NCBI GenBank assembly: GCA_036504595.1
Contig: DASXUX010000035.1
Span: forward strand, 1 to 19,669
Direction of reading: 5' to 3'
Length of the DNA stretch: 19,669 nucleotides
Origin: DASXUX01 sp036504595
GTDB lineage: Bacteria; Planctomycetota; SZUA-567; H5-PLA8
The translations under genes were made by a program, and so were the position numbers. The notes below the pieces were generated by a model, which saw only the letters and a list, made by a program, of their open reading frames with translations, made no database searches and was not told where the DNA came from. Positions 6,804 through 14,657 of the stretch are shown piece by piece. Numbering within the stretch: the stretch's first letter is position 1; each line of letters begins with the position of its first letter.

Positions 6804-8341
6804 GCTTTCGCCCCCGCCAGCACCTTCTTGATTTCGCCCATGATCTCGGCGATGCGTAGTTCCTTCTTGAGAATGTCCTCGGCGAGCTGTTCGGGCGGGA
6901 GGTGCTCAAAGTCTACCTGGCCACGAGGGTTCTTGATGTCCAGATTGCAGCCGTTGGCAAGGATGTCTCTGGCGGGCACCTTCCATGCTCGCTCATTTTC
7001 GGCACGTTCCTTCCACCACGCCAGCAGCGGCGCGAACTCCTCAAACTGAATCGGCGCGGTTTTGGTGTAATTCTTGCGGCCTTCCGGCAGCAGATGCTCG
7101 TAATACCAGACATCCTTCGTCGGCCCGCTGCGGTCGAAGAAAAGCAGGTTCGTCGGGATACTCGTGTATGGCGCAAAGACGCCGTTGGGTAGCCGCACAA
7201 TGGAATGCAGGTTGAAATTCGTCAGCAGGTCTTCCTTGATGCGGGCGCAGATGCCGTCGCCAAAGAGCGCACCGTTGGGCACAACCACGCCAGCCCGGCC
7301 CGGTTTGGGCTGGCGCTTCAGTTTGCGCATGATGAGTTGAAGGAATAGGAGCGCCGTTTCGGCGGTCTGTTTGTCTTCGGGGAAGTTGCCGAGGATGCCG
7401 CGCTCTTCCTCGCCGCCGAAGGGCGGATTGGTCAAGAGTACGTCCACGCGGTCTCTGTCGCCGATTTCGTTCAGCGGGAAGCGCAGCGCGTTGCCGGGGT
7501 CGATCTGCGGGCTTTCCAGCCCATGCAATAGCAGGTTCATCTGGCAGAGCAGGTACGGCAGCGGCTTGGCCTCGCAGCCGAAGATCGTCTCCGTCTGCAA
7601 CGTTTTCCGGCGCTCGACCGTCCGGCACTGCTTTTCCAGATGCAGATACGACTCGACGAGGAAACCGCCCGTGCCGCACGCCGGGTCCAGCACCTTCTCA
7701 CCGATGCGCGGGTCCGTGACGGCGACCATGAAGCGCACGACGGCGCGCGGCGTGTAGAACTCCCCGCTGTCACCCGCCGCGTCGCGCATTTCCTTCAGCA
7801 TGGATTCGTACAAGTGGCCGAGCGTGTGGATTTCGTCGCTGCTGGTGAAGTGGATGTCGTTGAGCTTGTTGATGACATCGCGCAGCAGGTAGCCGTTAAT
7901 CATCCGGTTCAGCGTACCCTTGAACACGGTGGCAATCACGTCGCGCCGGTCGCCGTTGCTGCTCTGGAGGCCGCGCAGATATGCGAACAGCCCCGCCCCC
8001 TTGCTCCCGTCCGGGAGCCGCGCTTCTTCCTGGTTGATGAAAGCTATCAGTTCGTCGCCCGTGATTCCGTCCGCCTTCGCCGCCCAATCGCGCCAGCGGT
8101 ACGGCTTCTCGATGGCGGGCTTGAACCGCTTCCCGGCCAGCTTGGCTTCGTCTTCGCGAATCAGTTCCATGTCGTCGAGAAATTTCAGGAACATGACCCA
8201 CGTGAGCATCGGCAGCCGGTCCAAGTCGCCGCTGAGGCCCTTGTCCTTGCGCATGATGTCCCGCGCAGACTTCACGATGGAGCCAAGCTTCTGAGCGGTG
8301 GTGACGGGCTGTGCTTCTGGTCGCGAAACTGAACGTGGCAT
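6800..8341 (-). CDS. hsdM: Type I restriction-modification DNA methyltransferase subunit HsdM
   Basis: 513 residues, full length. An N-terminal helical HsdM domain (about 15-150) is followed by the N6-adenine methyltransferase core. The core carries SGEFYTPRAVV near 192-202, the AdoMet loop DPACGTGGF at 219-227 and the catalytic NPPF at 305-308. It methylates adenine in the site chosen by HsdS and forms the M2S core of the restriction complex. The start at 8341 lies 18 bases after the TPR-like gene stop. Its N-terminus (MPRSVSRPEAQPVTTAQKLG) differs from the shorter form seen in the fossil copy at 9100-9156, suggesting the 5' end was remodelled when the TPR-like gene came to lie upstream. Confidence 0.96.
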   Translation of the reverse strand: MPRSVSRPEAQPVTTAQKLGSIVKSARDIMRKDKGLSGDLDRLPMLTWVMFLKFLDDMELIREDEAKLAGKRFKPAIEKPYRWRDWAAKADGITGDELIAFINQEEARLPDGSKGAGLFAYLRGLQSSNGDRRDVIATVFKGTLNRMINGYLLRDVINKLNDIHFTSSDEIHTLGHLYESMLKEMRDAAGDSGEFYTPRAVVRFMVAVTDPRIGEKVLDPACGTGGFLVESYLHLEKQCRTVERRKTLQTETIFGCEAKPLPYLLCQMNLLLHGLESPQIDPGNALRFPLNEIGDRDRVDVLLTNPPFGGEEERGILGNFPEDKQTAETALLFLQLIMRKLKRQPKPGRAGVVVPNGALFGDGICARIKEDLLTNFNLHSIVRLPNGVFAPYTSIPTNLLFFDRSGPTKDVWYYEHLLPEGRKNYTKTAPIQFEEFAPLLAWWKERAENERAWKVPARDILANGCNLDIKNPRGQVDFEHLPPEQLAEDILKKELRIAEIMGEIKKVLAGAKA

Positions 8342-8359
8342 TGTGCAGTATCTCTCGTG

Positions 8360-9016
8360 TTAGTTCCCGCTGTTGGCTGAACGCAATTCCGCTTCCAATT
8401 TGCGGGCCATTTTCTTCAGTCCCACGCTGGGGTCCATTGCCAATGCTTGGCGGAAGTAATCCAGGGCTTGGGATTTGTTCGCGACGGCAAGCTCTACTTC
8501 ACCAATCAATCGCAGAATCTGAGCCTTCGACTTGGGGTATTTGTCGGAAGCGCGATCCAAAGCGTGCCTCAAAAGGTCCAATACATCAAGCCTTTCTGAG
8601 AGCGACATTGATCCAGGCGGCTTCTCTGCAATTCGCTCTTGCGCCAAGCCGAACAATTGCATATCGCTGCCCCTCTCGATCAACCGAACTTCGACTGGTC
8701 GTTCATCTTTCAGTTCTTCAAGATACGCGAGCAGTTCGGCGGGCTGGCATCCACGAGCGTGTCGCTGCCGGGCAAAACGTTCCAGCACCGTAATCGCGTC
8801 TTGGCGTCGATCATTGACCTCATACAACCCGGCAAGGGAGTTGTAGTACCAAGGCGCCACGCCCCATTGATTAACGCGGTCTTCCGCTTCTGTGGCATCA
8901 ATTAGAGCAAGCAAGAGCTGTTCTGCTTCCGCATCCCGGCTTTCGCTTTGTAGACGCGCTACCTCGTCCACGTACTCAGTATAGTGTTTGCCTTTGTAGT
9001 AGCCCGGCTTTTCCAT
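8360..9016 (-). CDS. TPR-like helical repeat protein in the restriction operon
   Basis: 218 residues composed of helix pairs resembling tetratricopeptide repeats, for example WYYNSLAGLYEVNDRRQDAI near 56-75, and a C-terminal repeat around 165-195 ending in the classic ALDYFRQALAMDPS. No enzymatic motif, signal peptide or membrane segment. Proteins of this type act as scaffolds or sensors. It sits between the MBL-fold gene and hsdM and is separated from hsdM by 18 bases, so it is probably cotranscribed. The fossil hsdM start immediately upstream shows the gene occupies a position where hsdM once began. The start is chosen as the first ATG of the frame; the ribosome binding site is weak. Confidence 0.6.
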   Translation of the reverse strand: MEKPGYYKGKHYTEYVDEVARLQSESRDAEAEQLLLALIDATEAEDRVNQWGVAPWYYNSLAGLYEVNDRRQDAITVLERFARQRHARGCQPAELLAYLEELKDERPVEVRLIERGSDMQLFGLAQERIAEKPPGSMSLSERLDVLDLLRHALDRASDKYPKSKAQILRLIGEVELAVANKSQALDYFRQALAMDPSVGLKKMARKLEAELRSANSGN

Positions 9017-9099
9017 TCTCGGTCCATTGCTCCAGCACGCGAGTAGTCTTGCTCTGCACTATGCTGACTTCAGGGTAGCAACACATTGTGACGACAACA

Positions 9100-9156
9100 T
9101 CACCGGGCGGACTTCACGATGGAGCCGAGCTTCTGGGCGGTGGTGGTGGGTGCCAT
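9100..9156 (-). pseudogene. Fossil 5' end of hsdM
   Basis: The minus strand from ATG at 9156 reads MAPTTTAQKLGSIVKSAR and then TGA. The functional hsdM has TTAQKLGSIVKSARDIM at residues 14-30, and the DNA is nearly identical over about 40 bases (compare 9108-9145 with 8264-8301). The fragment starts 24 bases after the MBL-fold stop, which is where hsdM would be expected if the TPR-like gene were absent. It diverges from hsdM after the Arg codon, and only about 80 bases separate it from the TPR-like start. It looks like the scar of an insertion or recombination that placed a TPR-like gene and a new hsdM 5' end behind the old start. Confidence 0.8.
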
Positions 9157-9180
9157 TCTCGCGTCATCTTGCATCGCAAC

Positions 9181-10407
9181 TCACTCCATGGCGAACGTGG
9201 CCATTGCTGCATCAAACCGACATCTCGAACGAGACGCACAGCAACCGTTTGAATACGGTCTTTCCTCTTCCGCATGCAGGTCTGTGCGGATAATACACTC
9301 AGGAGCGAGTTCACTGTATGTGAGATTTGGACCGCCATAGTTGCCATTCGCGCTTCCACAACAATGAAGGACGCCGCGAATGTTGCGAAGCTTCTTCTTT
9401 AGCAGGCCACCAAGACGATTCCCGTGGTGCGCCGACTTCACCAGTGCATAGTCTTTGGGCAATGGGAAATAGCGTGCGGCCATATCATTCATCGGTCCTT
9501 CATGCAGGTCGCTTAAGAAAAGAGCCTCGGATGCGATTTCAAAGACCAAGCTGTGGTTGTCGAGTTCTTTGTCATGCACAACTCTGGCAAAGGACAACCC
9601 CTTGGGCATCTTCAGCCGTGTTAGCTGGTTAATGTGGTCCGTAATGAGCTTGACGTCCCGGTCGCATACTGCCAATGAGATCGTGTTGGCTTTATTAGGA
9701 GTCCGTGAATGGTACTTCATGTTAATGTGCGCTAAGCCCGCCGCAATAGTCCGTACGCTGCTCAGAACTACGGATTGCCCGTTGGTGCGGAGTCTACTCT
9801 CAATCGCGCTGATCGCACGCGAAATGCTCTCGGATGTCTTCTTCCAAGTTTGGGGCGGTGGCCATAGCACCTTTGACGGTAATGGCCATCTAGGACGGTA
9901 TAACGCAGCCACTCCTCTCAGGTTCTTGGAGAGATAGGCCATAATTGGCCCTGCAGTAAGCCAATTCTTGCCTTGAACTCCATATGTAGAGTCGCTGCCC
10001 TCGTAGGCTATAACGTATGCCGTCAAGATCGTCATTTGCCATCCAAGTGCATTCGCGTCTCGCCAGTCGAGCCAGGGAATGAACGCCGTATGGAAGATTC
10101 GACTTCGCTTCTTCTCATACAAAAGCTTAAACCCGTTGAAGTGATCTGTGTGCGCGTGACTCAGAACCGCATGCATTCGGTTTGAGACGATCATCTGTAA
10201 CGGATAATCAGCAGCAGGCTTAGTTACATTGCTGTCGCTATGACCGCAATCTCGGATGACGGCAAGTCTAGATCCGAAACGGATTCGGATTGCTTCCCCG
10301 TGGCCAACGTTCCACACATCAATTTCCAAGTCGCCGTGTGTTCTGTGGTGTCGGCCCCTGTTTGGGCATTTCATCTTCTGCATGACCGCGCCCCACGATA
10401 AAGGCAT
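9181..10407 (-). CDS. MBL-fold metallohydrolase (ComEC-like type)
   Basis: 408 residues. The metal-binding signature HAHTDHFNG is at 84-92. Further ligand-type residues appear as the Asp in LFLSDLHEGP and the His pair in VKSAHHGNRLG in the C-terminal third. The order strand-GHGEAIRI-...-IRDCG near 33-55 is typical of the DNA-internalisation ComEC/Rec2-related branch of the metallo-beta-lactamase fold, whose members act on phosphodiester substrates or are of unknown function. No membrane segments, so soluble, unlike true ComEC. Its ATG overlaps the hsdR stop in TAATG, implying coupled translation with HsdR. Internal ATG codons at residues 9 and 12 are possible alternative starts. The last 20 residues are rich in Cys and Arg and look atypical. 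Confidence 0.82.
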   Translation of the reverse strand: MPLSWGAVMQKMKCPNRGRHHRTHGDLEIDVWNVGHGEAIRIRFGSRLAVIRDCGHSDSNVTKPAADYPLQMIVSNRMHAVLSHAHTDHFNGFKLLYEKKRSRIFHTAFIPWLDWRDANALGWQMTILTAYVIAYEGSDSTYGVQGKNWLTAGPIMAYLSKNLRGVAALYRPRWPLPSKVLWPPPQTWKKTSESISRAISAIESRLRTNGQSVVLSSVRTIAAGLAHINMKYHSRTPNKANTISLAVCDRDVKLITDHINQLTRLKMPKGLSFARVVHDKELDNHSLVFEIASEALFLSDLHEGPMNDMAARYFPLPKDYALVKSAHHGNRLGGLLKKKLRNIRGVLHCCGSANGNYGGPNLTYSELAPECIIRTDLHAEEERPYSNGCCASRSRCRFDAAMATFAME

Positions 10408-12752
10408 TACGCCACGTACAGCAGCGTCTGCAACTGGTTCACCGCATCACGGAGCCGCTCGGCCCCGCCAAAGAGCTTCACAATCTCCACCACGTTCCCT
10501 TGTTCCGAAAGCGGTGGCACTTTCAGCACGTCGGGAATGACGAACTGCGCCGTGCCATGCTCCGCATACTTTTCGAGCAGCGTTTCGAGGACCGCCTTTG
10601 CCTGCGGGCCGTACTGGTCAAAGAAATCCTTCTTCTCGCGCCGCAGGCGTTCGGCACGTTCTCGGCGTGTGCGAAGCGGCGCATTGTACGCGAGGTGGCA
10701 GAGCAGGTCGAACGGGTCGGCGTCGGGCTGCTTTGTTTCGATCCGCAGATGCTCGAAGTCGATCCCCTGGTCCGCCAGCGCCGTGATGACTTCGCTGCGC
10801 TTGTCAGGGTCGGTCCACTTGGCGCGCAGTTCGGCGGCGGACGGAAACAGAGTCCGCACCTTTTCAGCGGCGTAATCCACAAACAGCACGACACGAAGCT
10901 GCCTGCCGTCCGGGTCGATGTCGTACACCAGATGCGCACCAATTTCGACCCGCCCTCCGTCGTAGTAGAACTTGCGGCGTTCTTCTGGTGGCTCATCGGG
11001 CGGGAACGATTCGGGCGGTTCAGGCGGCGGCTCGGTCACGACCGGCGGCTGCGTGGGTGTGCCGTTCTCGCCGATCTCTTCTTCTGTGATGCGGGCCGGT
11101 TCGCCGTCGAAATCCGGGTCGGCGAACAGGCGCGTGGCCGAGCCTGTGTAGTCGACGATGTTGAAGAACAGCTTGCCGTAATCATCGCGCACGCGCGTGC
11201 CGCGCCCGATGATCTGTTTGAATTCAGTCATGGCGTTGACCACGCGGGCGAGCACGACGTTTTTGCAGGTCGGAATATCGACGCCGGTTGTCAGAAGCTG
11301 CGAGGTCGTCAGGATGACGGGCGTCTGCGTTTCAACGTCCTGGAAGCGGCTTAGATGCCCGCGCCCGACGCCGCCTTCGTCGGCGGTCACGCGGCACACG
11401 TAATCGGGGAAGCGCGCCACGAGGTCAGCGTTCAGATTGTTCAGAGCCTGCCGCATCTCGTCCGCATGCTCTTGATCGACGCAGAAAACGATGGTCTTCG
11501 CGAAGCGGTCCGTCGCCTTCAGGAAATCCGTTAGATGCCGGGCGATAGCCTGCGTGCGCGCCTTCAACGCTACAATGCGCTCAAAATCCCGCGTGTGGTA
11601 TTCACCATCGGGGATGTTGCGCCCGTAACGGTCGAGGTCGCCCTGGCTGGGACGCCAGCCAGTCGCATCCCACGTGGTGACGACGCGGTGCACGCGGTAT
11701 GGCGCGAGGAATCCGTCTTCAATTCCCTGCCGCAGGCTATAGGTGTAGATCGGATTCCCGAAGTAGCGGTACGTGTCCACGTTATCGTCGCGCTTTGGAG
11801 TGGCGGTCATGCCGAGCTGGTATGCAGGCTCGAAGTATTCGAGAATCTCACGCCAACAGCTATCGTCCTTCGCGCTCCCACGATGGCATTCGTCCACAAC
11901 GATGAAGTCGAAGAAGTCCGGCGCGTACTCGCGGTACAGGCCGGGGCGGTTTTCGTCTCTGGCGATGGCCTGATAAATCGCGAAGTACATCTCGCGCCCC
12001 TTGTTGATGACGCCGCCCTCGATCTTCCAGCGCGCGTCGCCGAAGGGCGTGAATGTCTTGTCCTTTGGGTCATCGACAAGGATGTTACGGTCGGCCAGAT
12101 ACAGAATTCGTGGGCGACGATACTCGCCCGTCCGATTCCAGCGGGAGTTCCACAACTTCCAGCAAATCTGGAAGGCCGTGATGGATTTGCCGCAGCCGGT
12201 GGCCATCGTCAGCAGAATACGGCGATCGCCCTTCAGAACGGCTTCAACGACGCGATTGATCGCGATTTCCTGATAGTAGCGCGGCTGTTTTCCGACAACG
12301 AGGGACAGAGGCGAGAGCAGTTGAGCCACAGTCTTCTCGTCTGTCAGACCTTTTGCTGCCCGGAGCCGCGCCCACAGTTCGGCTGGCGTGGGAAACGCAT
12401 TGACGACGCGCTCGATGCCGGTTGTGTAATCGAACTCGACGATCTCGTTGCCATTAGTGGAGTACGCAAACTTAATGTCGAGGACTTCGGCGTATTGCTT
12501 TGCCTGCTGCATTCCGGCCGTCGCAAGCTCGACGTCCGCTTTGGCCTCAACAACGGCAATCGGAAAATCGCGGGTAAGACGCAGGATGTAATCGGCGCGT
12601 TTCTGCTCTCTCCGGCGAACTCTGCTACCGATGACGACGATGCGGCCATCCGTAAACGTGCGCTGCTCAGCGATGGAGTGCGGGTCGTTGTCCCAGCCCG
12701 CCGCAACCAGCTTCGGGGTCACGAGCCTGCGACACGTGTCAGCTTCGTTCAT
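10407..12752 (-). CDS. hsdR: Type I restriction endonuclease subunit HsdR
   Basis: 781 residues, in the range of the EcoEI-like branch. The nuclease domain is at the N-terminus: D54 in RADYILRL and E69-K71 in VVEAKAD form the PD-(D/E)XK site. The superfamily 2 translocase follows, with ATGCGKS at 184-190, DECH at 287-290, TATP at 316-319 and IIGRGTRVR in the second RecA-like lobe. A proline-rich linker (roughly 590-620) precedes the C-terminal helical domain that docks on M2S. It translocates DNA with ATP and cuts unmethylated DNA at a distance. First gene of the minus-strand operon; the 186 bases upstream are shared with the divergent glycosidase gene and must hold its promoter. No frameshifts seen; all motifs intact. 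Confidence 0.96.
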   Translation of the reverse strand: MNEADTCRRLVTPKLVAAGWDNDPHSIAEQRTFTDGRIVVIGSRVRRREQKRADYILRLTRDFPIAVVEAKADVELATAGMQQAKQYAEVLDIKFAYSTNGNEIVEFDYTTGIERVVNAFPTPAELWARLRAAKGLTDEKTVAQLLSPLSLVVGKQPRYYQEIAINRVVEAVLKGDRRILLTMATGCGKSITAFQICWKLWNSRWNRTGEYRRPRILYLADRNILVDDPKDKTFTPFGDARWKIEGGVINKGREMYFAIYQAIARDENRPGLYREYAPDFFDFIVVDECHRGSAKDDSCWREILEYFEPAYQLGMTATPKRDDNVDTYRYFGNPIYTYSLRQGIEDGFLAPYRVHRVVTTWDATGWRPSQGDLDRYGRNIPDGEYHTRDFERIVALKARTQAIARHLTDFLKATDRFAKTIVFCVDQEHADEMRQALNNLNADLVARFPDYVCRVTADEGGVGRGHLSRFQDVETQTPVILTTSQLLTTGVDIPTCKNVVLARVVNAMTEFKQIIGRGTRVRDDYGKLFFNIVDYTGSATRLFADPDFDGEPARITEEEIGENGTPTQPPVVTEPPPEPPESFPPDEPPEERRKFYYDGGRVEIGAHLVYDIDPDGRQLRVVLFVDYAAEKVRTLFPSAAELRAKWTDPDKRSEVITALADQGIDFEHLRIETKQPDADPFDLLCHLAYNAPLRTRRERAERLRREKKDFFDQYGPQAKAVLETLLEKYAEHGTAQFVIPDVLKVPPLSEQGNVVEIVKLFGGAERLRDAVNQLQTLLYVA

Positions 12753-12938
12753 GCGGCGACCACCATGAGTTTCTATTGGCTTCTACGCCATTGTGGTTAG
12801 TCGGAGCGGCACGTCAACCACGAAACCACCGTCGTAAGAACCCCGGCTTTGAAAATGCACATGTGCCTGTGAGCGCCAAGAGATTGAACTGCGCGGTACG
12901 CCGACGTAAGATGGCGGTATCAACGAGAGAAGGTGAAG
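12753..12938. promoter_or_regulatory. Divergent intergenic region between hsdR and glycosidase gene
   Basis: These 186 bases separate two divergently read genes and must contain the start signals for both. I cannot place convincing -35/-10 boxes. Visible features are the segment CCGGCTTTGAAAATGC at 12843-12858, which resembles the IS21-type terminal unit found at the window margins, and a perfect 10-base palindrome GCACATGTGC at 12857-12866. The glycosidase gene has AGAAGG five bases before its ATG at 12939. Confidence 0.35.
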
Positions 12939-14654
12939 ATGGAGAACGCGCTTAGCTCGACGTTTTTGGACGCCGTCGCAGTTCTGGCAATGGCAACTCT
13001 GTGCACGGCGATCGCGCCAACCCCGGCAACTGCTGCGGAAGCGGCAGTTGGCACTGTCCGCATTTCCTTGATCACAGATGCCAAGCCGGAGCTCCCCCAT
13101 ATCGCGGCCGTGCTGGAGAGGCAGATTGCCCAGCGCTGTCCGGCAACATTTGTGGAAGAAGGCGTCGCGCCGCTAACGATTGAACTGGCGATCGATCGCG
13201 CTCTACCCGAAGACGCCTTCACGCTCGCGGAGACCGGCGGGAAGGTGATTCGTATCACCGGCGCGAACGCGCGAGGAGCGCTTTTGGGTGTCGGAAAGTT
13301 CCTGCGGGGCTGCCGTTTCACAGAGGTTGGTTTTATTCCGGGCAGATGGCGCGGCTCCTCCACACCAAGGTGCCGGTTGCGCGCAATCTATCTGGCTACG
13401 CACTTCAACAATTTTTACGAGGCGGCACCTCTGACGGATGTAAAGCACTACGTCGAAGAGCTCGGTCTCTGGGGATACAACGCGATTTTCGTTCATTTTC
13501 CAACTTGGCAGTTTACCGGACTTGATGATCCGGCCGCGCGCAAGTGGCTGGAGCGATTCAAGCTGATCGCGTCCGGCGCTAAACAATGCGGTTTACAACT
13601 CGGATTGGTGCAGTGTACTAATCAGGGCTACAAGAACACTGCCGCCGAGCTAAAAGGCACCAAAGTGCCCGGGAACTTGCGCGGTAATTTCGGTGTGAAT
13701 CTCTGCCCGAGCAAGCCGGAGGCGCGCAAGATTCTACTGCAACTTTACGACGCGCTGTTCGACGAACTGAGGGGCTGCGGGATCGATTATCTGTGCTGCT
13801 GGCCCTATGATGAAGGCGGCTGCGCGTGCGAGCAGTGCTGGCCATGGGGCGCGCGCGGCTATCTTAGTCTCTCGAAGGAGATGTCGCAGCATTTCCGATC
13901 GAAGTTCCCGGAAGGCAAAATCCTCCTCTCCACATGGGGATTTGAGAACGAGAAGGACGCCAACCCAGATGGCGAATGGGTTGGCTTGGCTAAGGCGCTC
14001 CATGAGGACAAAAGTTGGCTTGAGTACATCATGGCCGACGGCCACGACAATTACTTCCCGCGCTATGTGCTGAAGAATGGAGTGCCCGGCGGTCTGCCGC
14101 TCCTGAACTTTCCCGAGATCAGTATGTTCGGTATGAATCCCTGGGGTGGCTACGGCGCGAACCCAGCGCCAGCGCATTTTCAGGCGCTGTGGAACCACAT
14201 CAAGGACAGCGCGGGCGGTGGCATGCCGTATTCCGAGGGCATCTACGAGGATATAAACAAGGCCATCTGCGCTCAGTTCTACTGGGACCCCGAGCGCAAG
14301 GCCGAAGACACAGTAAAGGAGTACGCCGCGTTCGAGTTCACGCCGGAAGCTGCCGATGATTTGGTGGAAGTCGTGAAAATCTTTGAACTGAACCACTCGC
14401 GACGCGGCATTCACGAGGGCGCGAAGCGGGCATACGAACAAGTCATCGAAGCCGAGAAGAAAATGACTGAGAAGGCTCGGCAGGGCTGGCGTTGGCGCAT
14501 TTTCTGCCTTCGCGCCCTGATCGATAAAGAACTGTTCGAGAGCAAAGGTAAGTTTGAGGGCGAGAAGCTCAAGACTGCATTCGATGAACTCACGCGCATC
14601 TACTATGCCCAAAATGCCGGACCGATGCCGCTCAAGCCGCCGCAGATCAAATGA
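12939..14654 (+). CDS. Secreted glycoside hydrolase of the GH20/GH67-like (TIM-barrel) type
   Basis: 571 residues from ATG 12939, preferred over a GTG at 12933 because AGAAGG then sits at proper spacing. Residues 1-34 form a signal peptide (hydrophobic AVAVLAMATLCTAIA, then Ala-rich cleavage region). Residues 38-130 resemble the alpha/beta N-terminal domain of hexosaminidases and alpha-glucuronidases (VRISLITD ... GGKVIRITG). From about 145 a TIM-barrel follows. YDEGGCACEQCWPWG near 290-304 contains a D-E pair suited to catalysis and a Cys cluster that could bind metal. Expected to act outside the cytoplasm on a polysaccharide or glycan; the substrate cannot be read. Its stop is three bases from the stop of the convergent TIR-like gene, leaving no room for a terminator between them. 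Confidence 0.72.
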   Translation: MENALSSTFLDAVAVLAMATLCTAIAPTPATAAEAAVGTVRISLITDAKPELPHIAAVLERQIAQRCPATFVEEGVAPLTIELAIDRALPEDAFTLAETGGKVIRITGANARGALLGVGKFLRGCRFTEVGFIPGRWRGSSTPRCRLRAIYLATHFNNFYEAAPLTDVKHYVEELGLWGYNAIFVHFPTWQFTGLDDPAARKWLERFKLIASGAKQCGLQLGLVQCTNQGYKNTAAELKGTKVPGNLRGNFGVNLCPSKPEARKILLQLYDALFDELRGCGIDYLCCWPYDEGGCACEQCWPWGARGYLSLSKEMSQHFRSKFPEGKILLSTWGFENEKDANPDGEWVGLAKALHEDKSWLEYIMADGHDNYFPRYVLKNGVPGGLPLLNFPEISMFGMNPWGGYGANPAPAHFQALWNHIKDSAGGGMPYSEGIYEDINKAICAQFYWDPERKAEDTVKEYAAFEFTPEAADDLVEVVKIFELNHSRRGIHEGAKRAYEQVIEAEKKMTEKARQGWRWRIFCLRALIDKELFESKGKFEGEKLKTAFDELTRIYYAQNAGPMPLKPPQIK

Positions 14655-14657
14655 CGA

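Noticed and set aside
7640..8332. 230-codon plus-strand open frame
   Set aside because: Antisense shadow of hsdM; rich in the residues expected from reverse reading of a G+C-rich gene.
10500..11354. 284-codon plus-strand open frame
   Set aside because: Antisense shadow of the hsdR C-terminal domain.
11535..12800. 421-codon plus-strand open frame
   Set aside because: It lies entirely antisense to hsdR, whose motifs are all intact on the other strand. Its protein has no recognisable motif and has no ribosome binding site.
12857..12866. Palindrome GCACATGTGC as an operator
   Set aside because: A 10-base palindrome is expected by chance about once per kilobase, and no regulator gene or second copy is nearby.
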